IMG/VR virus record: IMGVR_UViG_3300023172_005382
Location: 1 to 34,263 of that record
Strand: one strand, 5' to 3'
Length of the DNA: 34,263 bases
Source of the DNA: a virus
The notes beneath the pieces are model-generated. The model saw only the letters and a program-made list of their open reading frames with translations. It searched no databases and was not told the origin of the DNA. Of this stretch, positions 7,105-15,555 are shown in pieces. The translations under genes and the position numbers were made by a program. Each line of letters begins with the position of its first letter. Position 1 is the first letter of the stretch.

Positions 7105-7115
7105 GGCCTACTGAT

Positions 7116-7553
7116 TCAGTCTGAAGAATCTAATGACACTTTTCGAACCTGTCGTTTGGCTCTTGCAAGCATGTCCAAACCCGAAGTATCTCGATAGGTC
7201 TCACAGTAGACGAGCTCGTCTATGCCGGCATTGATAATGGCCTTAGCACACATTTTGCACGGAGACAAGGTGACATACATTCGCTTTCTTTGCGGATTGT
7301 TATAGTCCATCTTGATCAGGGCATTGACCTCTGCGTGAATGCATCCACTCTGGCCGGGCTCTGCAGACTCAACTTCATTGGGTCCGCCGGCTTGATCACC
7401 ATTGTATCCCATAGCCAAGACCTGAGTGTTATCATTGGAAACCACCACAGCTCCAACTTTGTGTCTCTGGTCAATGCTTCTCTCGGCAATAGACTGGGCA
7501 AAGCGCATCCAGATAGTGTCCCAATCGGGTCTTTTATTTATTCCCATGGCCAA
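7116..7553 (-). CDS. Deoxycytidylate deaminase (dCMP deaminase)
   Basis: This enzyme converts dCMP to dUMP, feeding thymidylate synthesis. It has 145 residues, or 143 from the second ATG at 7547. The zinc and catalytic motifs are complete: Cys-Ile-His-Ala-Glu at 71-75 with His73 and Glu75, and Ser-Pro-Cys-Lys-Met-Cys at 97-102. The Gly-Tyr-Asn-Gly motif at 49-52 is typical of the dCMP branch. The length fits phage dCMP deaminases. It overlaps the DHH phosphoesterase gene. With ThyX, the kinases and ribonucleotide reductase in the window it completes a dCMP to dTTP route. Confidence 0.93.
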   Translation of the reverse strand: MAMGINKRPDWDTIWMRFAQSIAERSIDQRHKVGAVVVSNDNTQVLAMGYNGDQAGGPNEVESAEPGQSGCIHAEVNALIKMDYNNPQRKRMYVTLSPCKMCAKAIINAGIDELVYCETYRDTSGLDMLARAKRQVRKVSLDSSD

Positions 7554-8383
7554 AACAACTTTTCTACGCTTTCTGATGGTCCCAAAGTAAACCCAGCAGC
7601 TTTTTTATGTCCACCGCCGCCAAAGCGCGCAGCAATTTTTGATACATCGACTTCGTTCTTTTGGGTTCTTAGGCTGACTTTATGCTTCATATTTTTGTGA
7701 TCGTAGTACCAAATAACAACGAAATCACAAGTAGGAGCCAATTGAGATCCAATTTCGCTTTGTAAGATTGAGCTATTTACCACGCAAACTTCATAGCTTC
7801 TCCATAAATTTTTTCGAGCACTTTGGCATATTTTCTTCATAACAATATTATTATAATGAAGAATAGTATAACCATCGCTCACAAGCTCCTCGAACTGCGA
7901 GAGATTATTCATGGCATCAAACGACTCAAAAGTAAAGTCGATCAATGAGGTTAGCGCGGCAGACACAGCTTTACTGTCTTCCAGCTCAAAACGCCATAGG
8001 TCTCTGTCCTCAATATAACGCAAAAAAATCGGAGGATCTTCAGAGCCATGAAAGAATTGCCAGGACAATATTGCGCCACTTCTACTCATGTCTAATTGAG
8101 CTTCAGGGATGCCGGCTAAATTTTCTTGGGCAGTTTTATGATGATCTAACACAATCAAAGAATTAGCTTTTTCTATCATTTTCTTAATATCATAACGCGA
8201 ATAAGAAAAATCCAGAATGGCTACATTTTTACCTGTAACATTTGGTATCGGATCGCCATAGGATGCCGGCAAATACTGAGCTCGATCGCCCAGAAGCTTC
8301 CAAGCGGCCCAAGCTGCACCGAATCCATCAGGACAATTTGCGTGATAAATAACTAGGTCGACGTCTTGCGGATTGGGTCTCAT
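7538..8383 (-). CDS. DHH-family phosphoesterase (NrnA/oligoribonuclease-like)
   Basis: This encodes 281 residues. DHH-domain motifs are in order: Asp-Leu-Val-Ile-Tyr-His-Ala-Asn-Cys-Pro-Asp-Gly (9-20), Ile-Leu-Asp-Phe (56-59), Leu-Asp-His-His-Lys (79-83) and Tyr-Ile-Glu-Asp-Arg-Asp-Leu-Trp near 123-130. The C-terminal DHHA1 signature Gly-Gly-Gly-Gly-His-Lys-Lys-Ala-Ala-Gly is near 255-264. All expected metal ligands are present. Family members hydrolyse short oligonucleotides, cyclic-dinucleotide linear products or pAp using Mn2+. Its position between thymidine kinase and dCMP deaminase suggests recycling of nanoRNA or host DNA fragments to mononucleotides. A role against nucleotide second messengers in host defence is possible but unproven. 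Confidence 0.88.
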   Translation of the reverse strand: MRPNPQDVDLVIYHANCPDGFGAAWAAWKLLGDRAQYLPASYGDPIPNVTGKNVAILDFSYSRYDIKKMIEKANSLIVLDHHKTAQENLAGIPEAQLDMSRSGAILSWQFFHGSEDPPIFLRYIEDRDLWRFELEDSKAVSAALTSLIDFTFESFDAMNNLSQFEELVSDGYTILHYNNIVMKKICQSARKNLWRSYEVCVVNSSILQSEIGSQLAPTCDFVVIWYYDHKNMKHKVSLRTQKNEVDVSKIAARFGGGGHKKAAGFTLGPSESVEKLFWPWE

Positions 8384-8384
8384 G

Positions 8385-8927
8385 CTACCTCAAAAATGTT
8401 GTGTGCTGGTGGCATCTGGGCTCATATTTTTCTGAGCCTCCTACGTCAATGTAATTCAGACCTTCAACGCGAGCCACAGTGTAATAAGCATCATGATAAC
8501 ACATGGTGCAAACTGCCGGACACACTTTGATCTCGGTGGCCCATGGCAGCATGGCTTGCACTTCCGGAAATACTTCGCCGCGAGCGGAAAGTTGAATGGT
8601 GGAGACGTATATGGACTTGCCCATCTTAAAAAGCGAAATGAGGGCCTCAGCCGAATCATCGATCATAAATGCTTCGTCGACTGCCACTACATCGCATTCC
8701 TGTGCTGCCTCAAAAATCTCGCGACCATTGGAAACCCCGATGGCCTCTGTAGCGTCTCCAGAATGGGTCACGATTGATTCGTCTGCATATCTATGGTCTA
8801 ACTTAGGTTTGAATGTCAGAACGTTTCTGGACTGGTATCCGGATCGATCTATAACGTTCAGCAGCTGACGAGACTTTCCTCCAAACATTGGTCCCGTGTA
8901 AATTACGAATTCTGGATTACTTTTCAT
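8385..8927 (-). CDS. tdk: Thymidine kinase
   Basis: This phosphorylates thymidine (and deoxyuridine) to the monophosphate using ATP. It has 180 residues from the ATG at 8927, which has AAGGA at good spacing; a GTG directly before it is less well placed. The P-loop Gly-Pro-Met-Phe-Gly-Gly-Lys-Ser is at 12-19, and Val-Ala-Val-Asp-Glu-Ala is the Walker B/lid-side motif near 85-90. The structural-zinc cysteines appear as Cys-Pro-Ala-Val-Cys-Thr-Met-Cys and a C-terminal Arg-Cys-His-Gln-His. The length fits type II thymidine kinases of bacteria and T4. It overlaps the end of the epimerase gene. Confidence 0.93.
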   Translation of the reverse strand: MKSNPEFVIYTGPMFGGKSRQLLNVIDRSGYQSRNVLTFKPKLDHRYADESIVTHSGDATEAIGVSNGREIFEAAQECDVVAVDEAFMIDDSAEALISLFKMGKSIYVSTIQLSARGEVFPEVQAMLPWATEIKVCPAVCTMCYHDAYYTVARVEGLNYIDVGGSEKYEPRCHQHTTFLR

Positions 8928-9957
8928 CACTTTCCTTTTGTGATTTTTTAGGCGTCAGTTCCCACCAGGCCAAAGTGGATTCCAGGCCAGTTTCAAAATC
9001 AGTCTGTGGCTTCCAGCTGGTCTCTTCTGTGATGGCCTCAATACTTGCCTTGGTGTGCTTGACATCGCCAGGTCTTTCAGGCGCATGTGTAATTTCAATG
9101 TCACCAAATCGATCTTTGAGCATTTGAAGGATCTGATTGTTAGACAGACTCTTGCCGTAGCCCACATTGTAGGCCGCAAAGTCGCCTGTGTCTTCTGATG
9201 CCACTGTCACCAGAGCGTTAACCACATCGCCTACGTAAACCATGTCTCTTGTCTGCTCACCGTCGCCATCAGAGCGCAGAGGTTGATTCTGTTTGAGCTT
9301 ATCGCACCAGGCTGCTACGGCTGTAGCGTAGGGATTATTGCCATAACAGCCCGGACCGTACACGTTAAAAAATCTCAGTGCTGCACTTTTGAGTCCGTAG
9401 AGATCAGCAAACTGTTTTAAAAACATTTCAGAGCACAGTTTTTGTAGGCCATATGGGCTTCTGGGCTCTTTGTGAAAACTTTCTTCTGTGGCTATTTCGT
9501 CTGGATGTGACGTAAAAGAGCCGTAAATTGCAGAAGAAGAAGCAAAGACGAACTTTTCAACTCCACTTTTTACAGCCATCTCTGCTAGGGCCACCGTCTT
9601 AAAGAGGTTGGTGTCGGTGGAGACAGTGGGATTTTCGACTGAGTACTCAACGCGTGGATTGGCTGCAAGATGAAAGACGTGTGTATATCCTCCCTGCATG
9701 ATGTGCTTAATAACGTCGGGATCTGACATGTCAGCTGTGATGACCAGAGTCTGATCGCTGCCCAGATTTTCGCGCGCAAAAAGTATGTCGACCAATCCTG
9801 GTAAGACCGTTCGAGGCACCACGTCTTTTTCTATCAGGTTCTGAAGATAGCCTGAGCTCAAGTCATCAATAACTGTAACCTTCCAGCCTTCTTCCAATAG
9901 TTTTTTCACTAGGTGTGATCCAATAAAACCGCAACCCCCTGTCACTAGTGCTTTCAT
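8917..9957 (-). CDS. NAD-dependent sugar-nucleotide epimerase/dehydratase (GalE-like)
   Basis: This encodes 346 residues of the extended short-chain dehydrogenase family. The NAD-binding Gly-Gly-Cys-Gly-Phe-Ile-Gly-Ser is at 7-14, His-Leu-Ala-Ala-Asn-Pro near 96-101, the catalytic Ser-Ser-Ser near 140, and Tyr-x3-Lys as Ser-Pro-Tyr-Gly-Leu-Gln-Lys near 172. A late Asp-Met-Val-Tyr-Val-Gly-Asp-Val motif is typical of UDP-glucose 4-epimerases and related enzymes. The exact substrate cannot be read from sequence. Its ATG overlaps the stop of dnaE by one base. In a phage it may alter host surface sugars or supply sugars for DNA or virion glycosylation; no glycosyltransferase is visible here. Confidence 0.88.
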   Translation of the reverse strand: MKALVTGGCGFIGSHLVKKLLEEGWKVTVIDDLSSGYLQNLIEKDVVPRTVLPGLVDILFARENLGSDQTLVITADMSDPDVIKHIMQGGYTHVFHLAANPRVEYSVENPTVSTDTNLFKTVALAEMAVKSGVEKFVFASSSAIYGSFTSHPDEIATEESFHKEPRSPYGLQKLCSEMFLKQFADLYGLKSAALRFFNVYGPGCYGNNPYATAVAAWCDKLKQNQPLRSDGDGEQTRDMVYVGDVVNALVTVASEDTGDFAAYNVGYGKSLSNNQILQMLKDRFGDIEITHAPERPGDVKHTKASIEAITEETSWKPQTDFETGLESTLAWWELTPKKSQKESDEK

Positions 9958-12900
9958 TAAGCAATTCTCCTTAGTTTTGTCACTGAGGTAGAGAAACCCC
10001 AGTTTGAATCATTTGATGCATGTGCCATCCAAAGTGAAAATCTTTCAGGCGGAACATTGTTTTCAAACTTACCCCATACACGTAACCAAGTCGCATTATG
10101 TTCATTGTCAATTGCCCGAATCCGATAAAACGTTTTTCCATTTTTCGTTTTCTTTTGGATTACATCTTGCACACAAAACCAACCAATACCTGCGGTTCCT
10201 GATTGTATTTTATGCAAGGAACTCACATTTTTCTCACCAAGTCTGTTCATTAGCTTGCTTGAGAAAAGTAGTTCCGGATCAACTGATGACGTTAGATCAA
10301 ATTGTAAATTTATTTTTTGAGTTCGAGTCCAATCTTCCAAATTGGCATATTTTTGTAATAACACATCTACAATTGGTTCAGGTTCTATTTCTTCTTTTGC
10401 CAATTTCTTAAGCTGTGTAGTGGTCTTTCCATATCGACCTTTTTTCAAAAGAACATAGTTGTTTTCATCAGTAAATGTATACAACAGCTGATTATAGTTG
10501 ATGTCACTTTGTTCAAAATCTTTAAGTGATGAAAGGGCTTCAATTTTGCACAGGGCTGATAGACATGTCTTGTTAATTTTAGACAATCTCCACTTGCCGT
10601 CTTCATTATAAAGAAAATCATCAATGCTGGCAAATGGGCGTAAATTCAAGATTTCATCTACGGCAGTCGCACCAATGCCTTTGACAGATGCAAGTGAAGG
10701 CACAAAAGCATCAATATCATCTGAAAATGCCCACTCTTTTTCGGAGTAATTAACATCAATTTGAGCAAATTCATAGCCCATTTTACGAATTTCGTTAATG
10801 ACTTTTGTGAGTTTTTCCTGACTTCCACTCTCAGCCTGCAACACAGTGGACAACCAGTGTTTAGGATAATACGTTGACAACCAGGCACCGTAATAAGATA
10901 CGATTGCATAAGAAACAGCATGGCTCAAGTTAAAACCGTAAAGCGAGAAAAAAGCAATCTTGTCAAAAAGCTCTTGCGCTTTTCTTCTTTCCAGCCCGCT
11001 AACACTGACACAGCCCTCAACGAACTTCTTTTCCAGCTCTTCCTTTTCTTTAGCTTTCTTTCCTAGTGATGTCAGGTCTTTCTTCACAAGAGTTTTTCGC
11101 ATCTTGTCCGAATCACCAGGTGAAAATCCTGCCAATTGCTGAGCCAAAAGCATGAATTGTTCCTGGAATGCGATAAAGCCGTATGTGGATCCCAGTACAT
11201 TCTTGATTGCAGGATGATCGTATTTAATATTTTCTGCATCACGCTTAGCTTTTACGTACAACTTGTGAACGTTAGCCTTGAGTGGCCCGGGCCGATAGAT
11301 GGCTGTAATTGCCGCGAGGTCAGTAATGTTATCAGGTTGTGCCTCCAAGCAGAACTTTCGAGCACCAGGTGATGTAAACTGAAAAATGCCAGGCCAGTTA
11401 CCGCCTTTGAAAACGTGATCAAAAACTTTTGAATCGCTTGGCTCAACATAACGACAATTTAGTTTTTCATCATAGAACTTTTTGATTTCTTCAAACTGCG
11501 GTTCTTTGGAATTTTGACTCTTAAGAATGCGACGAATACAATCTTCGACCATCTTCATTTGAGACAGTCCTAAAAAGTCAAACTTTAGAAAACCATTCTC
11601 TTCAAGGTTTCGGATGTTGACGCCCTCGGTCCAAGGTGTCTGTAGTTCACCACGAACCTTAATGAGCGGCATATGCTTTTCAAGCTCAGGACAGATAAGC
11701 ACACCACCCGCATGTCGACCAATCGATCGATTCATCATGAAAAGCTTTTTAACCTTATCCTCAACCTGAGGATATTTTTCCATGAAGTTTTGATAGCGTT
11801 CTGAATACTTCATGCAATCTTCATGCTTCAGGACAAACATTGATTTTTCCATGTTTGGATCCTGTGCCCGGATTGAAACCTCGGCCTCCAGCGGACCCGT
11901 CACCGCATTTACCTCACTAAAGGGAATTTGATATAACTTGCTAATGTCCTTTACCAGGGATTTGAGCTTTAAGGTGTTGAAGTTGGAAACCGGAACCACA
12001 GCATCCTCACCAAAAATTTCCCTAGCGGCATTGATTAGCTCATCACGATCACCAACATCAGTATCGATGTCGGGCCACGATGCCTTTTGCTTATTGAGAA
12101 ATCTCTCAAACAGAAGGCCGTACTTAACGGGATCAACGTGTGTAATGCCTAGCAGATAGTTGACAAGGCTACCGGCGCCGGAACCTCGACCGGCACCTGG
12201 AAGAGTTCGATTTTCGGCAAGCTTAAAAACCTTCTGAAGGGTCAAGAAGTAATCCGAAAAATTCAAGTACTTAATATCGCCAAGCTCCATCTTGGCTCGT
12301 TCAACATACTCAGGTTTTTCATGCAGTCCTTCGGCAACCAAACCGTCCTTGACCAATTGCGACAACTGTTGAAACGCGGTTTTCTTTTCATTGGTAAATC
12401 TTGGAAGTTTTGCAGTCGTATCAAACCAAACTTCATTACAAAGCTGCCAAGCAATATCATGACCGGTTTCGATTGACCGCCTGACAAGGTCTTCGGTTCC
12501 TTCGTACCAAGAAAATTCCTGCCGACGAAGAAGATACTCATCCCACATTTGTACTGCATTTTTTGGATACAGCTTTGCCTTTAGTTCATGTTCTAGCGGA
12601 ACTTTTGGACCAGTGCCATCATCCTTAATGCGACCAGGCATTAATAGACGATAAACCTCACGTGCCTCCCATAGATCTGGCCCTGGAAAGTGTGAATCTG
12701 CTGTGGCCACCATTGGAATGCCTGTTTTCTTTGAGGTCTCAATGATGACTCGGTTAGTAAGATCCTGCGCGTTCATTGCATGAAACTGTGTTTCTAAAAA
12801 AAAGTTCTCACGTCCCACAGCATCAATAAACATGTCACAGGCGTTTTCAATCTTACCAACGCACTTTGACATGATTGCAGGATCATCAACCAACGATGGG

Positions 12901-13517
12901 TGTAGTTGGTCAAATTTGAGACCAACAAATTCATCGTAAATGAGACCTGATGGGTATCCCCCCACGCATGCCGTTGATACAGCTAAGCCTTCGCCGTGTT
13001 GCTTAAGCATCTCAAAATCAATACGAGGAAAACGGAAAAAACCCTCAGCAAAGGAGCGTTTTACCAATGTAAAAAGATTTGCTAGGCCTACTTCATTTTT
13101 TGCAATAACGACAAGGTGATACCTTCTATTGACATTGCTAACGGCAGCCTTGGTTCGTGTTTCATCTGCGTCTTCCAAAACCAACCCAGCGTCTTTATCA
13201 CTTACACCTTTTTTGCTTTTGGCATCTTTTGACTCGGTGTATGCTATGCGCCAGTCCTTTAGTGAAGGCACAAAGTAAAATTCAACGCCATAAATCTGTC
13301 GAAACTTTCTACCCTTTCCGGATAGCTTTTTCATGTGTGCATGAGCATGTGCCAAACCGTTACCGTTACCATGATCAGTCAGAGTCCAGCCATCCAGCTG
13401 ATTCTTCAAGCAAAATTCAATATGCTCATGTGGTTGACCTAGGCCATCATAAGGAGAAAAAGTTGAATGACCATGAATAGAAACGAAACGATCAGGTGGA
13501 CGTAAAATATGACTCAT
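9957..13517 (-). CDS. dnaE: DNA polymerase III alpha subunit (DnaE-type, family C) encoded by the phage
   Basis: This encodes 1186 residues from the ATG at 13517, which follows an AAGGA; an in-frame ATG at 13571 lies in the terminator stem and is rejected. The N-terminal PHP domain has His-Gly-His-Ser (15-18), Thr-Asp-His-Gly-Asn (47-51) and Gly-Val-Glu-Phe-Tyr (77-81). The polymerase active site has Gly-Ala-Gly-Arg-Gly-Ser (441-446), Pro-Asp-Ile-Asp-Thr-Asp (482-487, giving Asp483 and Asp485) and Lys-Phe-Asp-Phe-Leu-Gly-Leu with Asp647. These match the three catalytic Asp of bacterial DnaE. A helix-hairpin-helix region (Val-Lys-Gly-Ile-Gly) and a C-terminal OB-like segment follow. PHP ligands look mostly intact, so proofreading is possible. 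It is full length and apparently active. Confidence 0.93.
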   Translation of the reverse strand: MSHILRPPDRFVSIHGHSTFSPYDGLGQPHEHIEFCLKNQLDGWTLTDHGNGNGLAHAHAHMKKLSGKGRKFRQIYGVEFYFVPSLKDWRIAYTESKDAKSKKGVSDKDAGLVLEDADETRTKAAVSNVNRRYHLVVIAKNEVGLANLFTLVKRSFAEGFFRFPRIDFEMLKQHGEGLAVSTACVGGYPSGLIYDEFVGLKFDQLHPSLVDDPAIMSKCVGKIENACDMFIDAVGRENFFLETQFHAMNAQDLTNRVIIETSKKTGIPMVATADSHFPGPDLWEAREVYRLLMPGRIKDDGTGPKVPLEHELKAKLYPKNAVQMWDEYLLRRQEFSWYEGTEDLVRRSIETGHDIAWQLCNEVWFDTTAKLPRFTNEKKTAFQQLSQLVKDGLVAEGLHEKPEYVERAKMELGDIKYLNFSDYFLTLQKVFKLAENRTLPGAGRGSGAGSLVNYLLGITHVDPVKYGLLFERFLNKQKASWPDIDTDVGDRDELINAAREIFGEDAVVPVSNFNTLKLKSLVKDISKLYQIPFSEVNAVTGPLEAEVSIRAQDPNMEKSMFVLKHEDCMKYSERYQNFMEKYPQVEDKVKKLFMMNRSIGRHAGGVLICPELEKHMPLIKVRGELQTPWTEGVNIRNLEENGFLKFDFLGLSQMKMVEDCIRRILKSQNSKEPQFEEIKKFYDEKLNCRYVEPSDSKVFDHVFKGGNWPGIFQFTSPGARKFCLEAQPDNITDLAAITAIYRPGPLKANVHKLYVKAKRDAENIKYDHPAIKNVLGSTYGFIAFQEQFMLLAQQLAGFSPGDSDKMRKTLVKKDLTSLGKKAKEKEELEKKFVEGCVSVSGLERRKAQELFDKIAFFSLYGFNLSHAVSYAIVSYYGAWLSTYYPKHWLSTVLQAESGSQEKLTKVINEIRKMGYEFAQIDVNYSEKEWAFSDDIDAFVPSLASVKGIGATAVDEILNLRPFASIDDFLYNEDGKWRLSKINKTCLSALCKIEALSSLKDFEQSDINYNQLLYTFTDENNYVLLKKGRYGKTTTQLKKLAKEEIEPEPIVDVLLQKYANLEDWTRTQKINLQFDLTSSVDPELLFSSKLMNRLGEKNVSSLHKIQSGTAGIGWFCVQDVIQKKTKNGKTFYRIRAIDNEHNATWLRVWGKFENNVPPERFSLWMAHASNDSNWGFSTSVTKLRRIA

Positions 13518-13529
13518 GATATAATCCTT

Positions 13530-13570
13530 AAAAAAGTGTGCCTCCACAATTATATCATCATGGAGGCACA
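13530..13570 (-). terminator. Intrinsic terminator in front of dnaE
   Basis: On the minus strand TGTGCCTCCA (13570-13561) pairs perfectly with TGGAGGCACA (13546-13537), with a 14-base loop followed by C and six T. It ends the long nucleotide-metabolism operon after the deoxyribosyltransferase gene. The loop contains an extended -10 sequence, and the T tract ends 12 bases before the dnaE start codon. Confidence 0.75.
13549..13557 (-). promoter_or_regulatory. Extended -10 promoter for dnaE, inside the terminator loop
   Basis: TGATATAAT on the minus strand is a perfect TGn-TATAAT extended -10 element; no convincing -35 is seen, as expected for this class. Transcription would begin near 13541, within the downstream arm of the terminator, so the new transcript could not fold the hairpin. 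The same TGATATAAT precedes the pentapeptide-repeat genes. Confidence 0.5.
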
Positions 13571-13574
13571 TTTA

Positions 13575-13599
13575 CACGTTTTTAATGGATGAAAACGTG
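13575..13599 (-). repeat. Second hairpin between the deoxyribosyltransferase gene and dnaE
   Basis: An eight-base inverted repeat, CACGTTTT and AAAACGTG with a nine-base spacer, lies eight bases after the stop of the deoxyribosyltransferase gene. It has no T tract on the minus strand. It may stabilise the mRNA 3' end or work with the adjoining terminator. Confidence 0.5.
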
Positions 13600-13607
13600 A
13601 TGATTTT

Positions 13608-14066
13608 TTACTCGATGCTGTCAGAGTAAGGCTCTAGGAGCATCTCACCGGCTTCATGACAACGATCCAAGTAATCTTCCAACTGCTCAAAAGTCGTGCA
13701 AACCTTGACACCGCTTCTTGCCAGCATCAAATTGAATGGTGCTCCCTTTGGGAGACCCGCGCAAAAGTAAATAATGGCCTTATCAAATGCCGTGGCATAA
13801 CCGCATTCCATGATAGTGCCAAGATCTTTATCACGGGTATTGACAACCAAAAAGTCAGCTTCTCGAATGTGCTTTAGGTTTCCTTGGTAGGTCGCATCCT
13901 GCACATCTTTTGGCGCATTTGGTGGACATACAAAAATTCTACGTGGGGAAGCCAGCTCAACCCAAGAATCACGCTCATCCAAGATCTGCTCAAGGCGATC
14001 AAGTTCGGCGGCCTGCGTGGGGTTAAACCAGCCGGCTGCCAAATAACACTTCTTTCTATCACTCAT
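13608..14066 (-). CDS. Nucleoside 2-deoxyribosyltransferase-like protein
   Basis: This encodes 152 residues from the ATG at 14066, which has GGAG eight bases upstream and follows the kinase stop directly. Residues 5-12 (Lys-Cys-Tyr-Leu-Ala-Ala-Gly-Trp) match the N-terminal Leu-Ala-x-Pro/Gly-Phe region of the family. Asp-Phe-Leu-Val-Val-Asn-Thr-Arg-Asp near 75-83 and Gly-Thr-Ile-Met-Glu-Cys-Gly-Tyr-Ala near 87-95 match the substrate Asp and the catalytic Glu in the Glu-x-Gly-x-Ala context. The family swaps bases between deoxyribonucleosides or hydrolyses deoxynucleoside monophosphates (Rcl). It is the last gene of its operon, suggesting base salvage or removal of unwanted deoxynucleosides. Confidence 0.82.
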   Translation of the reverse strand: MSDRKKCYLAAGWFNPTQAAELDRLEQILDERDSWVELASPRRIFVCPPNAPKDVQDATYQGNLKHIREADFLVVNTRDKDLGTIMECGYATAFDKAIIYFCAGLPKGAPFNLMLARSGVKVCTTFEQLEDYLDRCHEAGEMLLEPYSDSIE

Positions 14067-14067
14067 A

Positions 14068-14589
14068 TTATTTCTCCAAAAATTGCTTAATATCGGAAAG
14101 CTCTCTTTCCAGATTTTCGTCATCAACATTCATAACCAAAACATCACACTTTGACCACTCGGCAAACTCGAGATAGCGTTCATGAATTTTTTCAATATTA
14201 TCATTAATCGCCTCATATTCATCACTCGAGTTTTCGTAATTTGATCGTACCGGTATTATTATTTTTGTCCCTAATCGTGCATGGCGTGAATCCAGTTCTC
14301 GTAAAACTTCAAAATCCACTTTTCGACCAAGCACAGAACCGTAAATCCACTCGGACGGCCATGCACGATCTAGAATAACTGAGGCACCTGATTGCTCTAA
14401 AAATGAAGTAAAATAGGTGTCGACATATCTGACAGCATGCAAAAAATAAGAAGGATCCTGTAAAAAGTATCGATGCTCATCACAATTTTTGAAATACGGA
14501 ATTTCAAGCTCATTTGCAAGTGCCTGAGACATTTGTGTTTTTCCACAACCATCAGGTCCATCAAAAATAATCACATGCTGTTTTGTCAT
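14068..14589 (-). CDS. Thymidylate kinase-like P-loop kinase
   Basis: This encodes 173 residues. The P-loop Gly-Pro-Asp-Gly-Cys-Gly-Lys-Thr is at 11-18. Ile-Leu-Asp-Arg-Ala-Trp-Pro-Ser-Glu near 72-80 resembles the Asp-Arg-Tyr motif that binds the nucleotide monophosphate in thymidylate kinases, and a Tyr-Val-Asp-Thr-Tyr-Phe segment precedes it. The lid is short. The likely role is phosphorylation of dTMP or another dNMP to the diphosphate. Its ATG abuts the stop of the ThyX-like gene, consistent with acting on that enzyme's product. It could instead accept a different or modified dNMP, which sequence cannot decide. Confidence 0.8.
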   Translation of the reverse strand: MTKQHVIIFDGPDGCGKTQMSQALANELEIPYFKNCDEHRYFLQDPSYFLHAVRYVDTYFTSFLEQSGASVILDRAWPSEWIYGSVLGRKVDFEVLRELDSRHARLGTKIIIPVRSNYENSSDEYEAINDNIEKIHERYLEFAEWSKCDVLVMNVDDENLERELSDIKQFLEK

Positions 14590-15513
14590 TTACTTGAAGC
14601 CAACTTTTCGGAGTCGACCCTCATATCCAATAGTACGCCAATCCTTAATCATTTCCTTTTCACCTGAAAACAAAAGATTTTCAGGAAGTTCTTGTAACTC
14701 CAGATACCATGCCGACTTATCAAACTTCCAATCAGCAGGATTCTCATCATTAACCGATGACGGAATATGAGCACCAGCACTAGGAGCACGACCTGTATTA
14801 CCGAACACCTTGTCAACGTTCAGGCATACATTGTCATTTCCCATAGCGTCCAACTTCGTCATCAGGTGTGACCATCCGGACCCCTTAATCTTGTCGGTAC
14901 CATCCTCATTGAGATGAGCTCGACGAAGCTCACGATGAATCAGGCGACCAATATAGTTCAGCTCATCAGTCAGGCCATTCTCACAACGACGAGCAAAATA
15001 TCCTCGCAAGGCCATGAAATTTACAACACAAACCAAGTTTGTGTGCTGGCCATGTAGTGTCAGATAACGACAGTCTTGGGGAGGAACACCAGCATCGACC
15101 ATATCATCATACAATGACTGGGACATTTCCGCCAATTGATTAGCGCGGTCACCAAACTCAGATTGATAAATGTTCTTAGGAACTGTTACAGCATGCTCAA
15201 TTCTTTCAGGCATTTGTGAAGTTACCACATAAGCCCAACCAACACGACCTCGAGTAAACTGCGCCAAACCGACACGACTAATTCCCTCAATTCTAACTTG
15301 AAACTGAAGTGCTTCCTGCGGAATTGGAAGAGCACGCGCGGCAATTACATCCATTGCCGCCTGAATATGCTCAGGATTATCAGGATCATACTCGTCATTG
15401 CGAAGAGAATACCATGTCTCACGAAACCATTCCCAAAACATTTTGAATGGCATGGGGTTGCCCTGCTCAAGCAGAGTTACATTAATGTGTTGAAAACCGT
15501 TAAAAGTGCTCAT
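14590..15513 (-). CDS. Divergent flavin-dependent thymidylate synthase (ThyX family)
   Basis: This encodes 307 residues with a strong AAAGGAG before the ATG at 15513. ThyX methylates dUMP using FAD and folate. The segment Phe-Gln-Val-Arg-Ile-Glu-Gly-Ile-Ser-Arg near 75-84 and the following Thr-Arg-Gly-Arg-Val-Gly align with the ThyX region that carries the Arg-His-Arg signature, but His is replaced by Gly. A second block, His-Thr-Asn-Leu-Val near 157-161 through Leu-Arg-Gly-Tyr-Phe-Ala-Arg-Arg, matches the flavin/dUMP helix with its Arg. The C-terminal 80 residues are extra. The altered signature could mean a changed substrate or chemistry. Between nucleotide kinase and pyrophosphatase genes, a thymidylate-type role is likely. 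Confidence 0.75.
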   Translation of the reverse strand: MSTFNGFQHINVTLLEQGNPMPFKMFWEWFRETWYSLRNDEYDPDNPEHIQAAMDVIAARALPIPQEALQFQVRIEGISRVGLAQFTRGRVGWAYVVTSQMPERIEHAVTVPKNIYQSEFGDRANQLAEMSQSLYDDMVDAGVPPQDCRYLTLHGQHTNLVCVVNFMALRGYFARRCENGLTDELNYIGRLIHRELRRAHLNEDGTDKIKGSGWSHLMTKLDAMGNDNVCLNVDKVFGNTGRAPSAGAHIPSSVNDENPADWKFDKSAWYLELQELPENLLFSGEKEMIKDWRTIGYEGRLRKVGFK

Positions 15514-15555
15514 TTCTACTCCTTTGTGTGAGCCTCAGAATACCCTTGAATAATA

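Noticed and set aside
13518-13571. Upstream ATG at 13571 as the dnaE start
   Set aside because: It would place the first codons in the terminator stem and lacks a ribosome binding site, whereas 13517 has AAGGA and leads directly into the PHP domain.
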